The translations under genes were made by a program, and so were the position numbers. The notes under the pieces are model-generated. The model saw nothing but the letters and a program-made list of their open reading frames with translations. It did not search any database and was not told where the DNA came from. A DNA stretch of 64,000 nucleotides from JAVVEH01 sp032251435 (lineage in GTDB: Bacteria > Verrucomicrobiota > Lentisphaeria > Oligosphaerales > MVZH01): contig JAVVEH010000024.1 of NCBI GenBank assembly GCA_032251435.1, positions 3,823-67,822 on the forward strand, given 5' to 3'. Position 1 is the stretch's first letter. Each line of letters starts with the position of its first letter. Below, piece after piece: positions 52,024 through 60,564 of the stretch.

Positions 52024-53997
52024 ATGAACAGCATGACGAAGGCTATGGCATACAAAATCCTGGGACCGGCCGGGGTGGCCGTTCTGATCGGAGTGGCCGC
52101 GTTCATCGCCGGGTTCCGGATACGCGGCGGCAGTGAGGAGACGGCACCGGCGCATGGCCATGATCCGCCGGCGGAGGCGGCGGCGACAGCGGATGTCTGG
52201 ACCTGCTCGATGCATCCACAGATCAAGTTGCCCAAACCTGGCAATTGCCCGATCTGCTTCATGGATTTGATCCCGCTCGCGGCGGACGAGGCGGACGACG
52301 AGGGGCCGCGCGAACTGTTGGTCAGCGAGGCCGCCAAGGCGCTGATGGTGATCGAGACGGCGCCGGTCGAGCGCCGCTTTGTCACCGCCGAGGTGCGCAT
52401 GGTCGGCAAGGTCGACTACGATGAAACGCGGGTCTCCAACATCACCGCCTGGGTGCCGGGGCGCCTCGACCGCCTGTTTGTCGACTACACCGGAGTTCCA
52501 GTCAAAAAGGGCGACCACATGGTCACCCTCTACAGCCCCGAGCTGCTTGGCGCGCAGGAAGAATTGCTCCAGGCCATCAAGGCGGCGGACCAGCTTGAAG
52601 ACAGCCCGCCTGGCATCGTCCGCGAAACCGCCCGGGGCACGGTCGAGGCCGCCCGCGATAAGCTGCGGCTATGGGGACTGACCGCGGAGCAGATTGAAAC
52701 CCTCGAGCGGCGCAAGTCGACCGAGGATCATGTGACCATCTACGCGCCGTCCGGCGGCATTGTCATTGACAAGAACGCCCGGGAAGGCATGTATGTGAAC
52801 ACCGGGACGCGCATCTACACGATCGCCGACCTGTCGCGCGTCTGGGTTAACCTGGCGGCCTACGAATCCGACCTGCGGTGGCTGAAATACGGGCAGAAGG
52901 TTCAGTTCGCCGCCGAGTCGTACCCCGGCGAACTCTTCACCGGCACAATCTCGTTCATCCATCCGGTGCTCGACGAAGCGACGCGCACTGTCAAGGTGCG
53001 GGTGAACGTCCCCAATGAAAGCGGGCGGCTGAAGCCGGGCATGTTTGTGCGGGCCGTGGCGGAGGCGAAGGTGGGTGCCGGCGGGCGGATCATGGATGCC
53101 GCCCTGGCCGGCAAGTGGATCAGCCCGATGCATCCGGAGATTGTCAAGGACGAGCCCGGGCCGTGCGATGTCTGCGGCATGCCTCTAGTCCGCGCCGAAA
53201 GCCTTGGCTATGTCGGCGCCGAGCCGAATGCCGGGGATTTGCCTTTGGTGATCCCGGCGACGGCGCCTTTGCTGACCGGCAGGCGGGCGGTCGTCTATGT
53301 GGAGCTGGCGGGCCGGGACAAACCCACCTACGAGGGGCGCGAGATCGTGCTCGGGCCGCGGGCCGGCGGGCACTATCTTGTGGAGCACGGCCTGAGTGAG
53401 GGCGAGCGGGTTGTGACGCATGGCGCGTTCAAGCTTGATGCCGAACTCCAGATTCGCGCCAGGCCGAGCATGATGAATCCCGAGGGCGGCGGTTCCGGCG
53501 GCACCCACGCCCATCATGGCGGTCCGCCGGCGCAATCCGCCCCGGCACTCGATCCCGAATTCAAAAAACAGCTCGGGACGGTGATCGACGGCTATCTGGA
53601 AATCCAGGTCGCCCTGGCGAACAGCGACGCGCGCGGAGCGAAGGCGGGCGCGGTCAAGGCGCTCGCGGCGCTCGCCGGGGTGGACATGGGACTGCTCCAG
53701 GGCGACGACCACAACGACTGGATCAAGCATGCCGACGCGCTGGAGAAACTTCTGAACGCGCTTGCCGCGGCGGCAGGCATCGAGCCGGTCCGTGCGCAGT
53801 TCGCCCTGCTTTCCGATCAGGTCGCGGTCGTCCTGATCCGTTTCGGATCGCCCGGAAAGCCGCTCTACAGAGCCTCCTGCCCGATGGCCTTCGACAACCG
53901 CGGCGCGTCTTGGGTGCAGGCGGGCGACGAGGTGAACAATCCCTATTTCGGCGATGTGATGCTGCGTTGCGGGGAGATCGAGGAGGTGCTCAAGTGA
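52024..53997 (+). CDS. CusB-like heavy-metal RND efflux adaptor with extra metal-binding domains
   Basis: 657 residues, longer than E. coli CusB (about 400). After an N-terminal membrane segment (ILGPAGVAVLIGVAAFIAGF) comes a heavy-metal-binding domain (WTCSMHPQIKLPKPGNCPIC, residues about 59-85). Next is the adaptor core with its alpha-hairpin and lipoyl-like pieces, a second metal domain (KWISPMHPEIVKDEPGPCDV and CGMPL, about 365-395), a membrane-proximal domain, and a C-terminal DUF3347-like helical domain (from about 520) with Cys at LYRASCPMAFD and MLRCGEIE. It bridges CusA-like pump and TolC-like channel and loads metal. The stop overlaps the pump start. Confidence 0.9.
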   Translation: MNSMTKAMAYKILGPAGVAVLIGVAAFIAGFRIRGGSEETAPAHGHDPPAEAAATADVWTCSMHPQIKLPKPGNCPICFMDLIPLAADEADDEGPRELLVSEAAKALMVIETAPVERRFVTAEVRMVGKVDYDETRVSNITAWVPGRLDRLFVDYTGVPVKKGDHMVTLYSPELLGAQEELLQAIKAADQLEDSPPGIVRETARGTVEAARDKLRLWGLTAEQIETLERRKSTEDHVTIYAPSGGIVIDKNAREGMYVNTGTRIYTIADLSRVWVNLAAYESDLRWLKYGQKVQFAAESYPGELFTGTISFIHPVLDEATRTVKVRVNVPNESGRLKPGMFVRAVAEAKVGAGGRIMDAALAGKWISPMHPEIVKDEPGPCDVCGMPLVRAESLGYVGAEPNAGDLPLVIPATAPLLTGRRAVVYVELAGRDKPTYEGREIVLGPRAGGHYLVEHGLSEGERVVTHGAFKLDAELQIRARPSMMNPEGGGSGGTHAHHGGPPAQSAPALDPEFKKQLGTVIDGYLEIQVALANSDARGAKAGAVKALAALAGVDMGLLQGDDHNDWIKHADALEKLLNALAAAAGIEPVRAQFALLSDQVAVVLIRFGSPGKPLYRASCPMAFDNRGASWVQAGDEVNNPYFGDVMLRCGEIEEVLK

Positions 53998-56900
53998 GCG
54001 GAGCCGATCCCCGACAGACACCACCTGATCCGCAAACCCCCGAACAGCGGTCTCTGGTCGGCAGGCTGACCCGTTTCTGCCTGGAAAACCGGCTTGTCGT
54101 CGGGCTGTTCACGGCCGCCATCATCTTTGCCGGTATTCTGGCCGCGCCGTTCGACTGGCGGGCGGGCGGGCTGCAACGCTATCCCGTCGCCGTCGACGCT
54201 ATCCCTGACATCGGCGAAAACCAGCAGATCGTCTTCACCCAATGGATGGGACGCTCGCCGCAGGATGTGGAAGACCAGATCGGCTACCGGCTGACCGTTT
54301 CGCTCCTGGGCATCCCCGGGGTCAAGACCATCCGCAGCTACTCGATGTTCGGATTCTCGACCGTCTATGTCATCTTCAAGGAGGATGTCGAGTTCTACTG
54401 GTCGCGGACGCGCGTCCTCGAGAAGCTCAACAGCCTGCCGCCCGGCACCTTGCCCGAAGGCGTGCAGCCGACGCTGGGGCCGGACGCGACCGCGCTGGGG
54501 CAGATCTACTGGTACACGCTGGAAGGGCGCGATCCGGACGGCAAGCCCGCCGGCGGTTGGGGGCCGGAGGAGCTGCGGACCATCCAGGACTGGTATGCCC
54601 GCTACTGGCTGCTCGCCGCCGACGGCGTGGCCGAAGTCGGCTCCATCGGCGGGTACGTCAAGGAATACCAGATCGATGTCGATCCCGACGCCATGCGGGC
54701 CTATGGCGTGACCTTGGACCAGGTCTTCCAGGCGGTCAAGGCCGCCAACATCGACGTGGGCGCCAACACGCTGGAAATCAACCGGACCGAATATTTCATC
54801 CGCGGGGTCGGCTTCATCAAGACGCTGGAGGACATCCGCGACAGCGTCATCGCGGTCGGAGCGGACAACGTGCCGGTGCTCGTCAGGCAGGTTGGCACTG
54901 TCGCCCTGGGGCCGGAAGCCCGCCGCGGCGCGTTGGACAAAGGCGGCGCGGCGGTCGTCGGCGGGGTGGTGGTGGCGCGCTATGGCGAGAATCCGCTGGC
55001 GGTCATCAACAACGTCAAAGAAAAGATCGCGGAGACCCGGGAATCCCTGCCGGCCAAGGTTCTGATTGACGATGAAGCGGCATCCCGGGAAGCTGTTGAA
55101 GCCTATGCCGATGCGAACGGATTCGCCGCGTACGCGGGAGCGGAGTTGAACAACGACACCTGGCTGGCGCATCTGCGCTCCCGGCCGCGCGCCGACTGGC
55201 CGTCGTGGGCGACAATCAGCAAAGTCACGGTCGCCCCCTTCTACGACCGGACCGGCCTGATCTATGAAACCCTGGGCACCCTGAACGACGCCATCGCACA
55301 GCAGATTCTGGTCACGATCATCGTCGTGCTGGTGATGGTGCTGCATCTGCGCAGCGGCGTGCTGATCAGCGGCATGCTGCCGCTGACCGTTCTGCTGTGC
55401 TTTGTCGGTATGAAACTCTTCGGCGTGCAGGCCAACATCGTCGCCCTGTCTGGCATCGCCATCGCCATCGGCACCATTGTCGACATGGGGATCGTTGTCT
55501 GCGAGAACATCCTGCGCCATCTGGATCAGCGGGAAGCGGGGAGCGGGGAGGGGGGAAGCGCCGCGACCGAAGCCGCCCAGTCGACACTGGAAACTGTCCA
55601 CCGCGCCGTGAGCGAAGTGGGCGGCGCCGTGCTGACGGCGGTGCTGACCACGATTGTGAGTTTTCTGCCGGTGTTCGCCATGATCGGAGCGGAGGGAAAG
55701 CTGTTCAAGCCGCTGGCCTACACCAAGACCTTTGCCCTGGTCGCCTCGATTATCATCGCGCTGACCGTGCTGCCCCCGGCCGCGCACCTGCTGTTCTGCG
55801 GCAAGATAACGGGACGGAAGCTGAAAACCGCGCTGAACGGCGGTCTGGTCATCGCCGGCGTGGCGGTCGCCTTGACTCTGGCGTGGTGGGCGGGGCTGAT
55901 CCTGGCTCTGTTCGGCATCTACCACCTGACCGGGGGGCGGGTCCCGGAGCGGTTCAGGCGCCACGCCCCTCTCGCGGCCAGCGTGCTGGTCATCCTTGCC
56001 GTCGGCGTGCTGCTGACCACCTATTGGGAGCCCCTCGGCCCCGAACGCGGGTTCCCGCGCAACCTGGTCTTTGTCGCGGTCATCATTGGCGGTCTGCTCG
56101 GGTTCTTCGCGCTCTTTCAGATGATTTACGCGCGTCTGCTGCGCTGGTGTCTGCGCCACAAGGCGGCCTTTCTCTCCATCCCCGCCGCCCTGCTGCTCCT
56201 GGGCGGTATGGTGTGGCTGGGTGTCCCGACGATGTTCGGTTGGCTGCCGGCAACCGTGATGAAGAGCCGTCCCGTCCAATACCTGGCGCACGCCTTTCCG
56301 GGCTTGGGAAAGGAGTTCATGCCGCCGTTGGACGAGGGATCCTTTCTGTGGATGCCGACGACCATGGCCCATGCCTCGATCGGCGAGGTGTTGGACATCC
56401 TGGAGAAGCAGGACATGGCCTTCGCGGCGATTCCGGAGATTGAATCGGCGGTCGGCAAGCTGGGGCGGGCGGAGACCCCGCTCGACCCCGCCCCGATCTC
56501 GATGATCGAGACGGTGATCAACTACAAACCGGAATATCTAACCGACAAGGATGGGCGGCGGATCAACTTCAAGTACGACAGGCGGACCGGTGCCTTCGCC
56601 CGCGACGCGGATGGCGAACTGATTCCCGACCGGAATGGCAGACCCTTCCGGCAGTGGCGCGACCATATCCGGACACCGGACGATATCTGGGACGAGATTG
56701 TCAAGGCCGCGAAGATGCCCGGCACAACCTCGGCCCCGAAACTCCAGCCGATCGCCGCCCGCATCGTGATGCTGCAAAGCGGCATGCGCGCCCCCATGGG
56801 GGTCAAAGTGAAAGGGGCCGATTTGGAAACGATTGAAAAGGTGGGAATGCGGATTGAGCGGTTCCTCAAAGAAGTCCCCTCGGTCGAACCTGCCGCAGTG

Positions 56901-57965
56901 ATCGCCGACCGCATCGTCGGCAAGCCCTACCTAGAAATTCATCCCGACCGACGCGCCTTGGCCCGTTACGGCATCCCCATCCGCCAGTTTCAGGATGTGG
57001 TCGAGATCGCTATCGGCGGCAAACGGATCATGACCACCGTGGAGGGGCGCGAACGCTTTCCGGTCCGCGTGCGCTACCAGCGCGAACTGCGCGACAGCAT
57101 CGAGGCCATGGCCAGAATTCTCGTCCCCGGCAAGGAGGGTCGGCAGATTCCGATCTCCGAGCTGGCCGAAATCCGCTATGCGCGGGGTCCGCAGGTCATC
57201 AAGAGCGAGGACACCTTTCTCGTCGGCTATGTCGTCTTCGACAAAAAGCCGGGCTTCGCGGAGGTGGATGTCGTCGAGCAGTGCCAGGCGTATCTTCAGG
57301 ACAAGATCGACCGTGGCGAGTTCACTTTGCCGCGCGGGGTCAGCTATGAGTTCGCCGGCAGCTACGAGAATCAGCTCCGCGCCACCAAGACCCTGGCGGT
57401 CATTCTGCCCCTGGCCTTGTTCGCGATCTTCATGATCATCTACCTCCAGTTCAAGTCCGCGTCCACCACGCTGCTGGTCTTTTCGGGTATCTTTGTGGCC
57501 TGGTGCGGCGGCTTCCTGCTTCTCTGGCTTTATGGTCAGCCCTGGTTCATGAACTTCAGCCTGTTTGGGGTCGACATGCGCGCCCTGTTCCAGATCGGCG
57601 CGATCAATCTGAGCGTCGCCGTCTGGGTCGGCTTCCTGGCGCTGTTCGGCATCGCCACCGACGACGGCGTGGTGATGTGCGCCTACCTCACCCAGATCTT
57701 CCGCGAAGCGCCTCCCGGCACCCGCGAAGCGATTCGCGAACGGGTGGTGGAAGCCGGCCGGCGCCGCGTCAAACCATGCCTGATGACCACCGCCACCACC
57801 ATCCTCGCCCTGCTTCCGGTCTTGACTTCGACCGGCCGCGGCAGCGATGTCATGGTCCCCATGGCGATCCCGTCGTTCGGCGGCATGCTGATCGAAGTCC
57901 TTACCATGCTGGTCGTCCCCGTGCTGTACTGCTGGATCCAGGAGCGGAAACTGAAACGTCCCTAA
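53994..57965 (+). CDS. CusA-like heavy-metal RND efflux pump
   Basis: 1323 residues from GTG 53994 (GAGGAGG 6 bases upstream, GTGA overlap with the adaptor stop); an in-frame ATG at 53910 lies inside the adaptor and is rejected. Twelve main transmembrane helices and two periplasmic porter domains. Family signatures: PDIGENQQIVFTQWMGRSPQ, KEFMPPLDEGSFLWMPTT, FGIATDDGVVMCAYL (proton-relay acidic pair). About 250 residues longer than E. coli CusA, owing mainly to an extra hydrophobic region at about 600-740 between the two halves. Exports Cu(I)/Ag(I) or another soft metal from the periplasm. Confidence 0.92.
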   Translation: MSGADPRQTPPDPQTPEQRSLVGRLTRFCLENRLVVGLFTAAIIFAGILAAPFDWRAGGLQRYPVAVDAIPDIGENQQIVFTQWMGRSPQDVEDQIGYRLTVSLLGIPGVKTIRSYSMFGFSTVYVIFKEDVEFYWSRTRVLEKLNSLPPGTLPEGVQPTLGPDATALGQIYWYTLEGRDPDGKPAGGWGPEELRTIQDWYARYWLLAADGVAEVGSIGGYVKEYQIDVDPDAMRAYGVTLDQVFQAVKAANIDVGANTLEINRTEYFIRGVGFIKTLEDIRDSVIAVGADNVPVLVRQVGTVALGPEARRGALDKGGAAVVGGVVVARYGENPLAVINNVKEKIAETRESLPAKVLIDDEAASREAVEAYADANGFAAYAGAELNNDTWLAHLRSRPRADWPSWATISKVTVAPFYDRTGLIYETLGTLNDAIAQQILVTIIVVLVMVLHLRSGVLISGMLPLTVLLCFVGMKLFGVQANIVALSGIAIAIGTIVDMGIVVCENILRHLDQREAGSGEGGSAATEAAQSTLETVHRAVSEVGGAVLTAVLTTIVSFLPVFAMIGAEGKLFKPLAYTKTFALVASIIIALTVLPPAAHLLFCGKITGRKLKTALNGGLVIAGVAVALTLAWWAGLILALFGIYHLTGGRVPERFRRHAPLAASVLVILAVGVLLTTYWEPLGPERGFPRNLVFVAVIIGGLLGFFALFQMIYARLLRWCLRHKAAFLSIPAALLLLGGMVWLGVPTMFGWLPATVMKSRPVQYLAHAFPGLGKEFMPPLDEGSFLWMPTTMAHASIGEVLDILEKQDMAFAAIPEIESAVGKLGRAETPLDPAPISMIETVINYKPEYLTDKDGRRINFKYDRRTGAFARDADGELIPDRNGRPFRQWRDHIRTPDDIWDEIVKAAKMPGTTSAPKLQPIAARIVMLQSGMRAPMGVKVKGADLETIEKVGMRIERFLKEVPSVEPAAVIADRIVGKPYLEIHPDRRALARYGIPIRQFQDVVEIAIGGKRIMTTVEGRERFPVRVRYQRELRDSIEAMARILVPGKEGRQIPISELAEIRYARGPQVIKSEDTFLVGYVVFDKKPGFAEVDVVEQCQAYLQDKIDRGEFTLPRGVSYEFAGSYENQLRATKTLAVILPLALFAIFMIIYLQFKSASTTLLVFSGIFVAWCGGFLLLWLYGQPWFMNFSLFGVDMRALFQIGAINLSVAVWVGFLALFGIATDDGVVMCAYLTQIFREAPPGTREAIRERVVEAGRRRVKPCLMTTATTILALLPVLTSTGRGSDVMVPMAIPSFGGMLIEVLTMLVVPVLYCWIQERKLKRP

Positions 57966-57984
57966 CCCGCATATTTCGTGAAAA

Positions 57985-58464
57985 ATGAAAAAATGTAGTT
58001 CAGTATGTTTGCGGGCAGGACTTTATGCAAAAACAAGAAAATTACAATTTGTATATGCCTACTGGGAAAACAAATCTCACCCTTCGGGCGCTTCCCCGGC
58101 GGCCCATATCCGCGCCTTTAGCTTCAAAGCAGTGATGGTGGCGGGTGAGGCACGCAAAGGCAAGCCATCCTACCTTTCACGCCTTGTTCTGGTCAGAGAT
58201 GGTCAGGATGTGTGCACCATACAGCCTCCACGTCTGTTTAGCCGTGAACTGGTCTTCACATTCCCGAATAGGGATAGGTGTTCATTCAGGTACCATCTTT
58301 TCGGCAACACATATCGCGGCTCATCAGAAGCAGGTTGGGGATACGAGGCAATCCAAAGCGGCGACGATTGGAATCTTTCTATATGGGGACTGGAGGACGA
58401 TCTCATTCTTCTTTCAGCACTGATCTACTGTTACCGCAATGTTTACTGGAATCGATATTCGTGA
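57985..58464 (+). CDS. Protein of unknown function, possibly spurious
   Basis: 159 codons just after the pump. The C-terminal 90 residues have the look of a real beta-rich protein (SGDDWNLSIWGLEDDLILLS, LIYCYRNVYWNRY); the N-terminus is Lys/Arg-rich and not convincing, and there is no strong ribosome binding site. GC is lower than in the efflux genes. It may be a gene fragment with a displaced start. Confidence 0.35.
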   Translation: MKKCSSVCLRAGLYAKTRKLQFVYAYWENKSHPSGASPAAHIRAFSFKAVMVAGEARKGKPSYLSRLVLVRDGQDVCTIQPPRLFSRELVFTFPNRDRCSFRYHLFGNTYRGSSEAGWGYEAIQSGDDWNLSIWGLEDDLILLSALIYCYRNVYWNRYS

Positions 58465-58492
58465 CCACGATTTAGAAACTCAAGACACAACA

Positions 58493-58525
58493 AGCCTCTT
58501 GCACCGGACTTCGTACCTCAGCCGG
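58493..58525 (+). repeat. REP element, copy 2, upstream of the transposase
   Basis: 33 bases matching the reverse complement of 40163-40195 at 31 positions; contains CTCTTGCACCGGACTTCG. Lies 16 bases before the left terminal inverted sequence of the transposase element. Confidence 0.85.
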
Positions 58526-58540
58526 AATTAAGTAGGAATT

Positions 58541-59495
58541 AAGGGTCAGATACTGTATTTTTAAATATAAAATGCTACAATAAAGATATTTGCAATTTTA
58601 AACTGTGATATCAATATATTTTAGAAAGATTATTTAAAGGCCAATTATTTAGTTTAAGACTTCGAGGCCATTGCCATGCCAAGACGCCGCCGCTGCTGGG
58701 TTAATCATGCCACCTATCACATCACCCATCGCTGTCATGAACGGCGTTTTCTTTTAAAATTTGCCAAATACCGGGACATGTACCGGCGCTATCTTTTCGA
58801 GGCCACCCGGCGGTTCAATATTTCCGTTCTGGCCTACGTGGTCACCTCCAATCATGTGCACCTTCTGATTGCCACAGGTGACCGGGGGCGCCCCCGGGTT
58901 TCGGAAGCCCTGCAGTATATTCATGGCGAGATGGGGCAGCACTACAACTTGCGTCGGCACCGAGAGGGGGCGTTCTGGTCCAATCGCTTTCACGCGACCC
59001 GGATAGAAAGCGGTGTCCACCTGCAGCGCTGCCTTTTTTATATCGATATGAACATGGTGAGGGCGGGTGTGGTCCGGCATCCCGCGGAATGGCCGCACGG
59101 GTCAGCGTTTGAGCTGGCATCCGACCGGCTGCGGTACCGGGTGATCGACCGGGCCAAACTGATTGGCAGGCTTGGGTTCGACGACTGGGACGAATTCAGG
59201 CAGTGGTATGACGGAGCGCTCGGGACAATTCTGGACCGTCGGATATTCATGCGCCGGGAATCCTTCTGGAGCACTTCCGTGGCGGTCGGCGGCGGCGAAT
59301 GGATTGAATCGGTAGCGCGACAGAGGGGAATGAAGCGCTATAGCGCCTTGGAAACCGGTGTGGATTGGCCGGAAAACGTTAAATCAATTTTCGTAAGGGC
59401 AAAAAATAGCTCTTAGATCCCCTTATTTATTTTTTAAAATATATAAGTTGTTCAATATAAACAAAATAAGTTTCATAATATAGTGTCCGACCCTT
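58541..59495 (+). mobile_element. REP-associated transposase element with terminal inverted sequences
   Basis: Left end AAGGGTCAGATACTGTATT (58541-58559) and right end AATATAGTGTCCGACCCTT (59477-59495) are inverted copies with about three mismatches. They enclose one transposase gene in AT-rich flanks. No target duplication is evident, as expected for HUH enzymes. Confidence 0.7.
58676..59416 (+). CDS. REP-associated tyrosine transposase (RAYT, Y1_Tnp)
   Basis: 246 residues. Y1/IS200-like HUH fold: first strand TYHITHRCHERRFLLKF, HUH motif in VVTSNHVHLLIATGDRGR, and catalytic-Tyr helix CLFYIDMNMVRAGVVRHP. The long C-terminus is usual for RAYTs, which cut and move short palindromic REP sequences rather than themselves. 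Start ATG 58676 gives MPRRRRCWVNHATYH, the normal family start. It is probably intact and active; a REP copy sits upstream and another 18 kb away. Confidence 0.9.
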   Translation: MPRRRRCWVNHATYHITHRCHERRFLLKFAKYRDMYRRYLFEATRRFNISVLAYVVTSNHVHLLIATGDRGRPRVSEALQYIHGEMGQHYNLRRHREGAFWSNRFHATRIESGVHLQRCLFYIDMNMVRAGVVRHPAEWPHGSAFELASDRLRYRVIDRAKLIGRLGFDDWDEFRQWYDGALGTILDRRIFMRRESFWSTSVAVGGGEWIESVARQRGMKRYSALETGVDWPENVKSIFVRAKNSS

Positions 59496-59549
59496 ATGCG
59501 CAAACTGAAGAACTGAAGGAACTGAAGGCAAGAAAATCCTGACAACTGA

Positions 59550-60461
59550 TTACCCGACACTGACACAGGTCGAATCGATGGTAATCGGCAGGATGGCGCC
59601 GTCTTCCGCGTAGTCAACCCGGCTGATCCAGAAATCCCTGAAGAACCGGTTGTTGGAAAAGGCCATTTCGCAGTAGGTGAAGTACCACTGGCCTTTCCAC
59701 TCGAAGTAATTCCCGTGCCGCCCCTGGGTGGGTCCATGCGGCCAGGTGCGTTCGCGGAAGCGCGCTTCCATTTTGTCGGGATCGATGACGCATCCACGAC
59801 AGTCATAAGGTCCCATCAGCGATTCGGACATGGCGTAGTAGCTGCCCCATGAGAGGTAGTAAAGTCCATTCCGTTTATGGAGCGACACCTTGTCATCCGT
59901 CTTGCCCTTGCCGTAGGGGCCTTCCGGATTCTTCACCTCCAGCAATTGGGGTTTGCCAACAATGGAGAGCATGTCGTCGGCCATCCGCGCGATGTAGTAG
60001 TCCCAGACACCAAAGACAATGTAGACGGTTCCGTCATCCTCCTTGAAGAAACAGGGATCATACACCTTGGTGTCCGCGCAGTCGGGTTTCAGCAATGGGC
60101 CGCCAAGCGGATCCTTCCATGGTCCGCCGGGCGCGTCACTCACGACCAGTGCAATCTGGGCGCCGTCTCCGTCGCGGTTCATATCCGACAGGGCCCAGTA
60201 GTGCTTGCCGTCCTTCTCGACCGCGTCCGTGGCCCAGCACGCATCCATGGGCTTGCCGATATAGATGTCTTCAGGTTTCAGCGTCGACTCATGCCGCCAA
60301 TTTAGAAGATCATCGGATGACCAGACCCACCAGTCCTTCATGACGAATGTCTTGTTGTCCTTCGCGTGATCGTGCGAAGCGTAAAGGTACGCCCGATCAT
60401 TGAAGATGTGGATATGCGGGTCGTTGACCCCCTGACCGATGATGTTGATGGCTTCTTTCAT
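59550..60461 (-). CDS. Glycoside hydrolase family 43 protein
   Basis: 303 residues, five-bladed beta-propeller of GH43 (beta-xylosidase or alpha-L-arabinofuranosidase). Candidate general base Asp in GVNDPHIHIFNDRAYLY, pKa-modulating Asp in VYDPCFFKEDDG, general acid Glu in YYAMSESLMGPYD. AAGGA precedes the ATG by about 11 bases. No signal peptide. It follows the GH78-like gene by about 100 bases on the same strand, in a three-gene polysaccharide unit. Confidence 0.85.
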   Translation of the reverse strand: MKEAINIIGQGVNDPHIHIFNDRAYLYASHDHAKDNKTFVMKDWWVWSSDDLLNWRHESTLKPEDIYIGKPMDACWATDAVEKDGKHYWALSDMNRDGDGAQIALVVSDAPGGPWKDPLGGPLLKPDCADTKVYDPCFFKEDDGTVYIVFGVWDYYIARMADDMLSIVGKPQLLEVKNPEGPYGKGKTDDKVSLHKRNGLYYLSWGSYYAMSESLMGPYDCRGCVIDPDKMEARFRERTWPHGPTQGRHGNYFEWKGQWYFTYCEMAFSNNRFFRDFWISRVDYAEDGAILPITIDSTCVSVG

Positions 60462-60564
60462 TTCTCGTTATATCCTTCGATTTCCAACCGCTCCATTAAC
60501 CCGTCTTCCTGGAATGGGGGCAGCCAGTTCTCTAATTTTGCTCGTTCGGCCATTCGTTAGATCT

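Noticed and set aside
53943..56372. An 809-codon open frame on the minus strand, opposite the CusA-like gene, and similar long ones opposite the TolC-like gene (50151-51593).
   Set aside because: Composition is rich in Arg, His, Gln, Gly and Asp with no domain, no ribosome binding site, and each is an exact shadow of a GC-rich conserved gene on the other strand.
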